Below are positions 26,001 to 34,851 of a stretch of 64,000 nt of DNA, piece after piece; position 1 is the first letter of the stretch; each line of letters starts with the position of its first letter. The notes beneath the pieces were generated by a model. That model saw nothing but the letters and a program-made list of their open reading frames with translations, searched no databases and was not told where the DNA came from. The DNA lies in NCBI RefSeq assembly GCF_015832195.1, contig NC_052018.1:29912115-29976114 (forward strand), given 5' to 3'. Source of the stretch: Motacilla alba alba. Taxonomy: Eukaryota > Chordata > Aves > Passeriformes > Motacillidae. The position numbers and the translations under genes are program-made.

Positions 26001-29000
26001 GTGAATCACCTGTCATTGCTTTTATCTATCTATCAAATCTTCATAGAACAAAGCCTCAGCTCTTTAGGAAATCTCCCATACCAGGAATCTCTCCAGCTGC
26101 AAATACCATTATGATTGGGAAATCTTTCTCAATTAATAGTGGCCAAGCACAACACTGAGACTGTGCTCATGAAATTCAGTCATGAGCCAGGGCACTTTTC
26201 CAGGTACTACACAGATATACAAAGCACATAAAAGGATGGTGCTTGTTCCCAAAGCTGTACAATATCTTTCCACGAATGAGCACTGTGTTCATCTGTTTCT
26301 ATTCTGAAACCAACAACAGTTTCAGTACTGCTGCACAGCATCTACCAAAGCCAAACAGCACAGGAAAAAAAACCAAAGCCCCATGTATACAGTCTCCTAC
26401 TATACATTTAAGATGCCTCTTTGCCCAGTGAAAATTTCCATTTGGATCTCAACAGCAAAGGAGGACACATTTGATACTTTTATTTAAGAAGTGAAGAAAG
26501 CAGCTAGTCTAAGGGGCTCCTAAGTACATGGGATTTCTAGTGTAGGAAAAGCTGGAAAAGGACCTTGGAAAGAGGATCTTCACCATCACTGCATTGTATC
26601 CAACCTATATTTCATGTATTGGAGAACTTGCTGCTCAGTCCCAAGGCAGAGAGACAAACAGGCCAGCTCTGATCCAGAACCACAAGCTAAATCTGTAGGT
26701 CAAGGGACTACACTTCAGATGTTGTATTGCACTAGAAATGTTTTGGGGTTTTTTTTAACAACATTCTCCAGTACTTCAGTCCTTAACCTGGTAGCTGAGA
26801 CTCCCTCTGAACACTCTCACAGATCCACAGATTTGGGTCAAGGTGGTGGTTACGATTTTCCATTCTCAAAACAAACTTCTGCATAGCCAGAGCTTACAGC
26901 CAACAACACATCAGCCTCCATGGCTTATCAGCTACCTTTGACATTATTAACTGTGGTATTCTCCTAGAATACCAAGAGAATTGTAATTCTTTACATATTT
27001 TGGGAGGGAAGCCCTCCTACAGCTTTCATGACTGTCTCTTTTTATAGCTAATCCTCTTGAACCGCTCCTTCATTTTTGACTTTAAATGAGTTCTTCCCCA
27101 CAACCTTTTCTGTCTTTTAGTTCCAGACCCATATGGTCCCCAGGTTCACACAGACCTCACTGCCCTTAGCTTTCTTTCTATCTGTTCTCTGTGTAATGTC
27201 TCCCAAATCTGCTACTTCTTTACTGGCAATTCCCACCTCTTCTTGCAGTCAAGCTAAAACTGACTAAAAGCATCTGCCTATGGGTATCTAGATAAAGCGC
27301 AAGTCGGTCAAAGCAAAAGTCTTATCTTTCTTTCACAACCTGAGTTATCTTCTCACCTGCTAAGGGTATTACTGCTATCTTGTCTATAAACAGTTCTCAT
27401 CTTCAACTTTTCTGTGTGTACATTTTTACAACCTTCTGTGTAACATTCTTTTCCAACCAGCTTCCTATCTGAACTCTCACACTTTGCATCTCAACTTTTT
27501 TTTCCTGACCTTGAAAAGTGCTTTCTTGTCATGCTTACACCTACCCTGAATGTTGCTGAATGCAGCTACCCTGAATGCTGGGAAGATCTTCTTTCTAGAC
27601 TGTTACTTTTTTATACTGACCCTGTTTTTTTGCTTTGCATTCTTCCACTGTGAAACCCTGCTCTGTAACATCAAACAAAAACAATACACTTTCACTTCCA
27701 AAGCCTCTGTGACCTGTCCCTCACTACCTTATCAGAACCCATTTGTTGCTATGAGACTGATCCTGCTTCCAACAGGATTCTGCCTCAGAGGCAGCCTACA
27801 CATCTCACTCCTTCTGCACTCCAACGTGCACTTCACTATTTCCTACCAAGCCACTCTCATGCTGAGAGGATCCTTCGGCAAATACCTTCAAAGAAACCTT
27901 GTCATCGCTCTTTTAAAACTCAGAAAATCTTATTTTTGGCCTTCAGTTTGTCTTTTTTGCTAATGGCTAAGCTCTCATGTGCTGAGACTCCTGTCTATCA
28001 CCCTAACCAAGATTGCTTTATTGCCTCCTCCTGCTTCCCCATCTGTCTGCTATCCTATTGTCTCTCCTATGTCAACTGCAAACTCTCCAGAGTAGGACTT
28101 GTCATCTTTCAGCTTCTCCCGTGTTTGTGCAGAATGCTGCATGTGAGGTTCCTGCTCCACTACCAGAACCACTAGGGACACTGAGAAATGGCTTTATTAC
28201 TGGTATTACAGTAATCTCACACAAGATTAAAGCACATTTTTCCCCCCTTACACAGTTCTAGGGATATCACCCAAAGATTGCTGCCACTCCTATTCAAACA
28301 GCAAGTTGGTGCAATATAGTGGAAGAACTTTATCTTTGTTTAAAAAAAGGTACAGCAACAAACAGTGGTACTAACAACGCCTTGTAATACTTCATGCTGA
28401 TAATGTCTAAGAAAAGCACCACCTTCCTAGAGTGAAAGCTAACTCCGTTTTAAGCACAAATTGCTCTCGTGTTATCAATGTGTTACTCCAACATGGGAGG
28501 TTCATGTTCTATAATACATTACTATACACCTTTAACTTGCCTCAATTATCACCATTGTTTCAATTTGCTACTATCATTAGAAAGCATTCTTTTGTTATCA
28601 CCGTTATTGTGGCAGATTACTCACCATCAGGTTTAAATGGGATTTTATTTTTGTAGAACCGGAGATTGCACAAGTCATTTTGATACCGAAGATCTTTAAA
28701 GTTCTGCTAAAAGAAAGGAAATAGGATATTAACAGCCCACAAAAAGCTACCAAGAGTATCCAGAAAGTGATATTGGGCTCTTTGAATAATTTAAGGACAA
28801 AAAATTTCAGAGTTTTAGGAACCACAAAGTTCTACTCATGCACTTAAAAACTCAGTTTAGGATCTGAAATTTTTTTCTGGCTGGTACCTTCTCCTGTTGA
28901 GGTAGCAGCAGCAAGCATAGCAGCACCCTCCCCCTTCAGTCTCAAGAAATCTGAGAGACAAATAATCAGTCAGGCAAATTCCATGATCTATCAGCTTGGA

Positions 29001-29728
29001 TATCTAAGGCACAAGCGTTTTCCTAGGCTCCTACCCCAGTTCCCGGGCTTACACATATCATGTGTTTGCATGTTTGCCCGGGATGAAAAGACATTATTTC
29101 TCTCCCACTCGCATATGTTGTGCCTCAGCTTTTTGGTTTGTGTATCAGCTTTTTGGTTCTCATTTCTTGTACTTACTGTTCAACACAAAGGTTTAAGAAT
29201 GTTTTTTTACTGAAAAGGCAATTTTAAACCATAAAATGTTCTTACTGGATACTGGTGTCGGTACTTGTATAAATCTCTTGCTGCGTAGAAGCTTCTCTTT
29301 GGCTTGGCTGTCAGCTCAGCTCCATCACCACTCTGAAACAGTTAGAAAGCAGATGATCATCATACACAAACCCCCTAAATAGCATACTTGTATAATATTA
29401 ATTACTTTCCATTATGGATTTCAGTAATGTAAACAAATGTAAGTACATATATTTGTCTACTGTTTGGTCAAACACTGAAAATCTCCCTGCTCAATACTTA
29501 CACAACACACTTTAAACCTAAGTCAAAAAAATTAATCTAAAATACAAAAGCAAGACTATGAATTATCCTTCCAATGAAGCTGAATTTGAACTAAATTAAC
29601 AGTCTGATTGTCATTTCCAAATGCAAGACTTCAAAGGAATCTGGCAAGTGCTAATACAAGGTGAAATAAATAACTGAACTTTAAAATGCAGAGACACCAC
29701 CAATTTTGAGGAGGAAATCATGTTATTT

Positions 29729-29762
<34 letters not shown>

Positions 29763-30951
29763 TCATCTGTACATAGACTTAATTGCTATTATTACACCCT
29801 GTGGAAGTGGATAGTTACTAAAAAAAAAAAAATTTCATTCTGCTCCTTGCAATACACGTGTAATAAGTTAAAGTCAAGCTTAAAAGAGGAAGTTCTCTGG
29901 GACTGCACTGGGCACTTGCCGTTCTTATTGCCCATCCTCCCAGGGCTTATCAAATGTACACTAATGACAAACAAGCAACTACGTTCCTTTCTCCTTTCAC
30001 AAGACCAGCTTTGACCATACCTGCAGGCAAAACACACTTGCTTGAACAAGACACACCCCTTGACACTCGGTTATCCGGCACTAGTATCACCAAGTAACAA
30101 GCAGAAACAGGAAAGACACTCAGGCAACCTAAAAAAAGACCCAGCTGCTCCACCCTACATGGTATTCTAACTCAAATAAAATTACTGTCGAAAGAACACT
30201 TTATTTCTTTACGCTCAGCATTTACAAAGCTTCCTGAAGAAGAGAAACTCGCTCTGAAAATTCGTCACACCCACCGAGGAGTCACAATTCCATTGCCACA
30301 TAGGATCAAATGTTCAGATTTTTATCCTGTTTAATGAAGAGGCCACGTTAAATGCTCCATTTAATTTAAAACACAGCATTCCCTGGAAACAGCAGCAGCG
30401 GGAATGTCAACGACACCAAGGCCTCGATTTTCTCCCAATAATGACAGGGGAGGGGTGGGGGAGAGACAAAAACGGGCTCGTCCTTAGCGGAGATGCAGTG
30501 CCGGGCTGTGCCCAGCCGCTCCGGGCGCTGGCAGGTGCCGCCGGCAGCAGCCCGGGCCCGCGAGTGCCGCAGAGCAGCGGCAGCGGGGCTGCCCGGAGCG
30601 CGGCTCGGCTCGGCTCGGGTCCGCCCGTCCCCGCTCGGCCGCCGGGCCCGCGGGCAGGGCAGGGCGAGGCGGCGCCGCGTCCGGCGCTGCCGGTACCTGC
30701 TCGGGGCTGGCGGCGTCCGCCTCTGCCCGCTCCGCGTCCTCCTGCGGCGGCGGGGCCGGCGGCGGCTCCCCGGGCCGGCAGTCGGCGGCGGGCGGCTCGG
30801 GCGGCTCTTCCCCGCCTCCCGCGGCGGCGCACACCCCCTCCTGCCGCCGCGGCTCCGCCGCCTCGGGCTCCGAGTCGGTCTCCCAGGTGGAGTCGCAGTC
30901 CTCCACCGTGGTGGGCTCCTTGAAGCTGACCCCGCTCAGCAGGCTGCCCAT
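22336..30951 (-). CDS. OGFRL1: OGFRL1, opioid growth factor receptor-like protein 1 (7 coding exons)
   Basis: Spliced gene on the minus strand: exons 30951-30697, 29332-29246, 28706-28625, 25649-25571, 25480-25414, 25271-25126 and 23095-22336. They sum to 1476 nt, or 491 residues plus TGA. Every intron is GT-AG and the frame is continuous. The protein opens with MGSLLSGVSFKEPTTVEDCD, matching the start of vertebrate OGFRL1. The low-complexity Glu/Pro/Ala N-terminus covers residues 1 to about 95. The OGFr_N-type conserved domain follows, from about SFYAARDLYKYRHQYP (residue 99 on) to FIWGPPR (ending near 324). A basic cluster RDRRERRKLLR (about 296-306) could act in nuclear targeting. The tail from about 325 to 491 is acidic, Ser/Asn/Asp-rich and probably disordered. 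The repeat tail of OGFR itself is absent, which favours OGFRL1 over OGFR. The molecular function of OGFRL1 is poorly known; opioid-peptide binding is by family analogy only. Human OGFRL1 is about 450 residues by recall, so this tail is somewhat longer. Confidence 0.95.
23369..23847 (+). mobile_element. CR1 LINE 3' fragment, 5'-truncated
   Basis: Plus-strand CR1 3' end inserted in OGFRL1 intron 6, antisense to the gene. Residual coding of the CR1 ORF2 C-terminus is readable (LRGDLIALYNCLKGGCGK at about 23460-23515). The element ends in the typical AATGATTCTATG. It contains an internal 42-bp tandem duplication at 23706-23789. Severe 5' truncation is normal for CR1. Confidence 0.85.
23897..23936 (+). 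repeat. 20-bp tandem duplication
   Basis: Two 20-base copies of TTTGTAATGTATTTATAGTG, with one mismatch (A to G) in the second. It lies about 50 bp beyond the CR1 end. Confidence 0.85.
24120..24153. repeat. Perfect 14-bp inverted repeat (hairpin) in OGFRL1 intron 6
   Basis: Arms TGTGCCTCACAAGG (24120-24133) and CCTTGTGAGGCACA (24140-24153) around the loop TCTTTC. Every base pairs. Confidence 0.95.
25126..25271 (-). CDS. OGFRL1: OGFRL1 coding exon 6
   Basis: 146 nt encoding EFKKTKEAIRRFLLAYKMML, then EFFGIKLIDKTGNVARAANW and QERFQHLN, ending with two bases of a Glu codon (phase 2). The acceptor is CATTAG and the donor GTAAGT. This is the most conserved part of the OGFr_N domain. Confidence 0.95.
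25414..25480 (-). CDS. OGFRL1: OGFRL1 coding exon 5
   Basis: 67 nt; the first base completes the split Trp codon, then LFPLREQGLNFYAKELTTYE and IE. It ends in phase 0. The acceptor is TTAACAG and the donor GTAATT. It is separated from exon 4 by only a 90-nt intron and from exon 6 by 142 nt, so exons 4-6 form a tight cluster. Confidence 0.95.
25571..25649 (-). CDS. OGFRL1: OGFRL1 coding exon 4
   Basis: 79 nt, entering in phase 1 and leaving in phase 2. It encodes VYIEEVLNKWKGDYEKLEHN and HTYIQ, with a split Trp codon at the 3' junction. The acceptor is ATGCAG and the donor GTTGGT, which is weaker than consensus. It is preceded by a 2975-nt intron. Confidence 0.94.
25650..28624 (-). other. OGFRL1: OGFRL1 intron 3 (2975 nt)
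   Basis: Largest intron. From about 27000 to 28180 the plus strand is strongly C+T-biased, so the transcript is purine-rich there. This produces open frames such as 27550-27963 that I do not regard as coding. No repeat family was recognised. Confidence 0.85.
28625..28706 (-). CDS. OGFRL1: OGFRL1 coding exon 3
   Basis: 82 nt encoding QNFKDLRYQNDLCNLRFYKN and following residues to PD, plus one base of the next Gly codon (phase 1). The acceptor region reads TTTTAGCAG, a NAGNAG tandem acceptor. The upstream AG is chosen because it keeps the Gln found in other OGFRL1 proteins. The donor is GTGAGT. Confidence 0.93.
29246..29332 (-). CDS. OGFRL1: OGFRL1 coding exon 2
   Basis: 87 nt, 29 codons (residues 86-114), phase 0 on both sides. 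The acceptor is TGTTTCAG and the donor GTAAGA. It encodes the start of the conserved domain, including KPKRSFYAARDLYKYRHQYP. Confidence 0.95.
29731..29759 (+). repeat. Poly(A)/poly(T) run in OGFRL1 intron 1
   Basis: 29 consecutive A on the plus strand. No retrotransposon body was recognised next to it. Length is likely variable between individuals and assemblies. Confidence 0.9.
30697..30951 (-). CDS. OGFRL1: OGFRL1 coding exon 1
   Basis: 255 nt encoding residues 1-85, ending in GAG CAG before a GTACCG donor (phase 0). The start ATG (30951-30949) has G at +4 but C at -3, so the context is only moderate. It is chosen because the following residues match the conserved OGFRL1 N-terminus. The second half is Pro/Glu/Ala-rich and lies in the CpG island, so its other frames are spuriously open. 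Confidence 0.95.
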
Positions 30952-30999
30952 CGGCCCGGAGGCCGCGGAGGCCGAGGGCTGCGAGCGGCCGCGGGCTGC

Positions 31000-31014
31000 C
31001 TACGGCTGCGGCAT
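31000..31014 (-). other. Short upstream ORF in the OGFRL1 5' leader
   Basis: Minus-strand ATG CCG CAG CCG TAG, a four-codon upstream ORF whose stop lies 48 nt before the main start. It matters only if transcription begins above 31014, which fits the island but is not shown. Confidence 0.5.
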
Positions 31015-31689
31015 GGCGGGGCGGGGCGGCGGCGGCCGGGGCTGCTCCCCCGCCCGGCCCCAGCCCACGGACACGCGCGGGGCGGAGCTGGAGGCTCCGG
31101 GATTTCCACAAGAAACGCGCGCCCGGCCCTGGCGGCGGGCAGCGCCCGGCAACACCCGGTCGCCGGCACCGCGGGGTCGGGCGGGGCGGCCCAGGGCCCG
31201 CCCGCCGCCGCCCCGGCACCGGGCAGGCCGTGCTCGAGGGGAGAGTGAGTGGGAGTTTCCCCCCCGAGGAGATGCGCCCCAGGGCGTTTCACTTCCTGGA
31301 GGCGACCGCGCTGTCCCCTGGAGGCTTGTGAGACGAGCAAGTGGGTGCGGGTGTTCATCGAGGAGAGCGGGCGTGGCGGCTGCCCCAGGGCAGCGGTCTG
31401 GGGAAGAGATGCTTTGAGTGACGGAAGTGGTCGTGACACCTGCAGTGTGCAAGCTCCGGCTGTCCACTACACATGGGAGCTGTTGACCCCAAAGAGCGTA
31501 CAGGTACTAGAGAAGACAGGAATGCAGGGGGCAATACTGTGGTAACCAGCCAGTTTTGGCTGCTGCTAAAATTCCTGCGAGTTTGGGGATGAAATTGACA
31601 TGATGTTCAAGGACCAGTTGGAAGGGGCAGTGACAGTGTATTTTGTATTTGGCCAGTACATGCCTTTTGGACAGAAACACTGCCAGGAG

Positions 31690-32010
31690 TGAAGACCTGA
31701 TGAGTTGACAGCTTAGCACATTGTTCCAGTGCCTACTCTCACGCTCATGTCTAAAAACATGTCCTAATTTCCAGCCAGTGTTGGTAGGCTTCAGTTCCCA
31801 CTCAGGGATTTCTGCCTTCTCTTAAAGACAATTCTGTGATGTCTGGTGACCACTCCTAAAGATGTGGATTATCATCAAGTCATCTCAGTCCTTTTCTTGG
31901 TAAACCAAACAGGTTGAGCTTCTTCAGCCTCTTGCTGTAAATTCCCTTTCACATTCCCTCACTCCAAGTTGTACCTTTTTTTGTCTGCTGTGTGTTGAAT
32001 GTTTTAGCAT
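31690..32010 (-). mobile_element. Old CR1-like LINE fragment
   Basis: Minus-strand remnant recognised from phrases such as AACATGTCCTAATTTCCAGC (31759-31778) and AGGTTGAGCTTCTTCAGCC (about 31911-31929) that recur in CR1 3' regions. No intact reading frame. Ends are approximate. Confidence 0.5.
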
Positions 32011-33484
32011 CTGTTTCAAGTGCAGGTACCAACGTTTTAAGAGGATGTCAGCATAGAGGTGGTTTCATCTATATGTTCTTGTTTCCTTATCCACTCTCTA
32101 TAAACTCAAGGATCATTTTAAGATAAGTTGCCACAGTGTCATGCTTAGATGCACTTGTGTCACTCACATACATAGCCCTGCTTCAGGTTCATTTGAAGCA
32201 TGTTAACTGCACCTACTGACACCAAACACAAGAAATTACTGAGATTGCCCTGGTTTGTCAGGTCTTGTTTCAGGCAAGTGTATTTGCAGTAGCAGCTCAC
32301 CTAGATACAGTCACAGCTGCATGGCTGACCCGTGAGCCTGCAATACAGCTCAGTCTACCCCTGCTGCCCATGCCCCTGCTGCTTCCCACCATCACCTGCC
32401 TTGGCAAAGACATTTCTCCTCCTCCTCTGCCCTTCATGAAGATCAATGACGCCCACTCAGCCTTTTCAATTCCCCTTAGTCACCATCATGCCAGCTGTAT
32501 CCCTCTCAGGATCCAGCTACTCCCACTCCCAAGATCAAAGCTAGTGGCCCAAGCCAAGACTTCCCCTCCACCCCCAGCCCTGTAGGTTTTCAAGGTCTAC
32601 TGGAACTTTTTTGACATGTGATATTAAAGAATGCATGTAGCATACAGGAAAGTTCAGTCTCATTTTCGCCTGTGGACATCATTTTAATAAAGAATAAAAA
32701 ATCCTCATCAAGCAGGAAGAAGAAAGGTTATAAGAGGGCAAGCAGTAAGACTAGATGCTAGGGCTGCAGTTGAGGGAACAGAGTATTTTATAACTTTCAT
32801 GCTTATGTATCACATTCTTGGAGAGTTCCCTCTTCTTTGACCTCATTTGGGGGAAAGGATTTCTTTCCTGCTTTCACAGTATCTCCTCCCATGTTGGCAT
32901 AGTTTGAAGGAAATGATTTAAGAAATTCTGACGTCTGGAACACATTTTCCTTGACTGTCTGCTAACCAGGTACTTCCACTGGCCAACATCTACAGGCTCA
33001 GTATAGACCAGTTCTGCTTTCTCTCTCCTGCTACAACTTTTGTCAAGGTTCCCTCACTGGAATTGTGTTTATACAGTGGAGCTTCAAAAGCATGCCTTGC
33101 ATGGGCATCAAAAATCAGGGGAAGGTTTTGATGACATTTCAGTTTGCATGGCAGTTAATCCCACAAACTAAAGATCTTTCTGCAAGAAAGCTCAATTTCT
33201 TGTGCAAATAACTGCACTTTATTATAGAAAGCTCAGTTTTACCTGAAGAGCAAGGCTGTCAGCCAAGTCTCAAAGCTGTCGACCAAATCTCATAACAGAA
33301 TTTTAGGTGGATTTTTAAAAGATCTGGATCTCAGAGCACTGATAAGAACTGGGAGCCAAATGGAGGTCCCAGGGAGGTCCCAGATGACTGGAGGTTAATC
33401 AGTATGATGCCCACCTACAAGATGGGTGTCTTGGGGTGATTTTACGATGAGTAGTCTATCATCTGCTGTATGCCCAGAAATGGA
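32011..33484. other. Intergenic sequence, no recognised features
   Basis: Open frames such as 32265-32585 have no recognisable product. Nothing further can be supported. Confidence 0.45.
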
Positions 33485-34200
33485 TGTTGTAGCTTTAAGG
33501 TGGGTTGGCAGGAGGGGGGAGCCTTGGGACTCTTCCATGGGCTTTTTCAAAGTTTCATTCTCCTGGCATCCCTAGTGCCATGCAGAGTGTGTGTTTTTTT
33601 TTTCTTTTTTTCTTAGCCAGCTTGGTTTTTGTTAGCTTAGGCAGGAAGGGTTTTTTTTTACTTCCCCTGGCCTTGGAGAGGCTGCTGCAGCCATCCTTGG
33701 GTGGCTTTTTTCCTGAAGTGAACTGTACGGTTTGGTTTTGGTCTGAGACCTGAGAGAATGACCAGAGGGAGAAGAATTGGCTGGGAGCTGCTCCATCTCA
33801 GCCCCAGACCACGGAAAAGCCGAGCCAGTGAGAAAAAGGACACCAAATCCACCTCCTTCACCTGCTTTGAAGAAGGAACCAACACCAGAGATTCACCAGA
33901 TTCCCATCTGTTTTGCTGGAGCTGCTGTGTGAACCTTTTGTTTTGCGCTTTTTTTTTTTCTTGAGACAGGAGGAGCCAATTTTTTCTCCCCAGGTTGCCA
34001 GCCATTGCGGTTTTATTATTTTTTTTCTTTCCCTGGCATTTTGAGTTTTTTGTTCTGGTGGTGGTGGGGGATTTGCCCTTTGCCAGATGTATGTATTTTT
34101 CCTGTGAACAATGTGTTTTTTCAGGGTTATGGCTTATTGCTGGTTTTGGTTGTGAACTAGAGGCAGTCGGGATTCATGTAGAGGCTCTAGCACCCTAAGT
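33485..34200 (+). mobile_element. Probable solo LTR of an avian endogenous retrovirus (first)
   Basis: Starts TGTTGTAGCTTTAAGGTGGG and continues through text resembling a common songbird ERV LTR, including T-rich blocks near 33595-33660 and 33945-33965. No gag, pol or env frame adjoins it, which suggests a solo LTR. The 3' end is uncertain (about 34060-34200) and no clear target-site duplication was found. Family assignment is from memory. Confidence 0.5.
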
Positions 34201-34413
34201 AGCTTTGTAGGGTGGTATTTCAGAGCTTGAACAGATTCCCTCAAGACGTATCTTATGTAGAAAATAAATTCCATTACCTCACAGTCAGAACTGGTAGTCA
34301 TTTTTGCAAAGGTAGTGAATTTATGGCACTTGAGTTCACTAAAGTATTCCTGTACAATGGAAGATGACTAAGTGCTAAAGCCAGAAAGACCTGTTTCAAT
34401 CACGTAGTTTGAC

Positions 34414-34851
34414 TGTCGCATAATACAGGTGAAAAACAACAGAAGACCTAGGGTGTTACCACATTTCTCCTCAAGGAGAAAAGCAAGGCACAGCTTTTCC
34501 CAGGAATATAGCTGGGACTCACGTTCTCTGAACATCAGAGAAAGAAAAACACAGTTCTTATCACTTGCTGTGCCTGTATTGTGCCAAAGTAGAATGGAAT
34601 GTGGAGACTGTTTACCCAAAGTAAAGATGTTTTCTTCCCTTGGCCAATCGAGGCCAAGAGTGTCGAGATTGTCTGCTGGCAATCTCGGGACAGTCAGCGA
34701 GAGTCATGGATGAGTGCAGTTGAGCTTGTGAGTGCATGGCAGATTCAACTGTAGATTTATAGAATAAAGTGCTTCATCAGCCTTCTGAAGATGGAGTCAG
34801 ATGCCTCGTCATTTTTCTCTCCCCTCATTGAGGGGGTTGCTTTGTTTTGCA
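34414..34851 (+). mobile_element. Probable solo LTR of an avian endogenous retrovirus (second)
   Basis: About 438 bp from TGTCGCATAATACAGG to a terminal CA. It contains GGCCAATCGAGGCCAAGAG (a CCAAT-box-like motif) at about 34641 and an AATAAA at 34763-34768 near its end, as expected for the U3-R arrangement of a plus-strand LTR. It resembles a songbird class I type LTR by recall. No internal retroviral genes flank it and the target duplication is unclear. Confidence 0.6.

Larger units (their letters stand above)
28707..30696 (-). other. OGFRL1: OGFRL1 introns 2 and 1 (flanking exon 2)
   Basis: Intron 2 is 28707-29245 (539 nt) and intron 1 is 29333-30696 (1364 nt); exon 2 lies between. Intron 1 contains a 29-base A run on the plus strand (29731-29759), i.e. 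T29 in the transcript, and a shorter A run at 29820-29832. Its first 200 nt lie in the CpG island. Confidence 0.85.
30480..31400 (-). promoter_or_regulatory. CpG island with OGFRL1 promoter and 5' UTR
   Basis: About 0.9 kb of very GC-rich, CpG-dense sequence in an otherwise AT-rich window. It spans exon 1 and the region upstream of the ATG. GC-box-like runs (GGGGCGGGGC) occur near 31018-31030 and again near 31177. No TATA box is evident, so a dispersed housekeeping-type start is likely. The exact transcription start cannot be set from sequence. The outer edge carries an ETS-like ACGGAAGTGG at 31421-31430. Confidence 0.8.

Noticed and set aside
27550..27963. 137-codon open frame inside OGFRL1 intron 3
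   Set aside because: Explained by the pyrimidine bias of the plus strand; product is Phe/Leu/Cys-rich with no recognised family.
30407..31467. Long open frames on both strands in the CpG island
   Set aside because: GC-rich sequence lacks stop codons. Only the frame starting at 30951 (minus) matches OGFRL1.
33505..33753. 82-codon open frame at the start of the first LTR
   Set aside because: Lies within LTR sequence and has no retroviral protein similarity that I can recognise.
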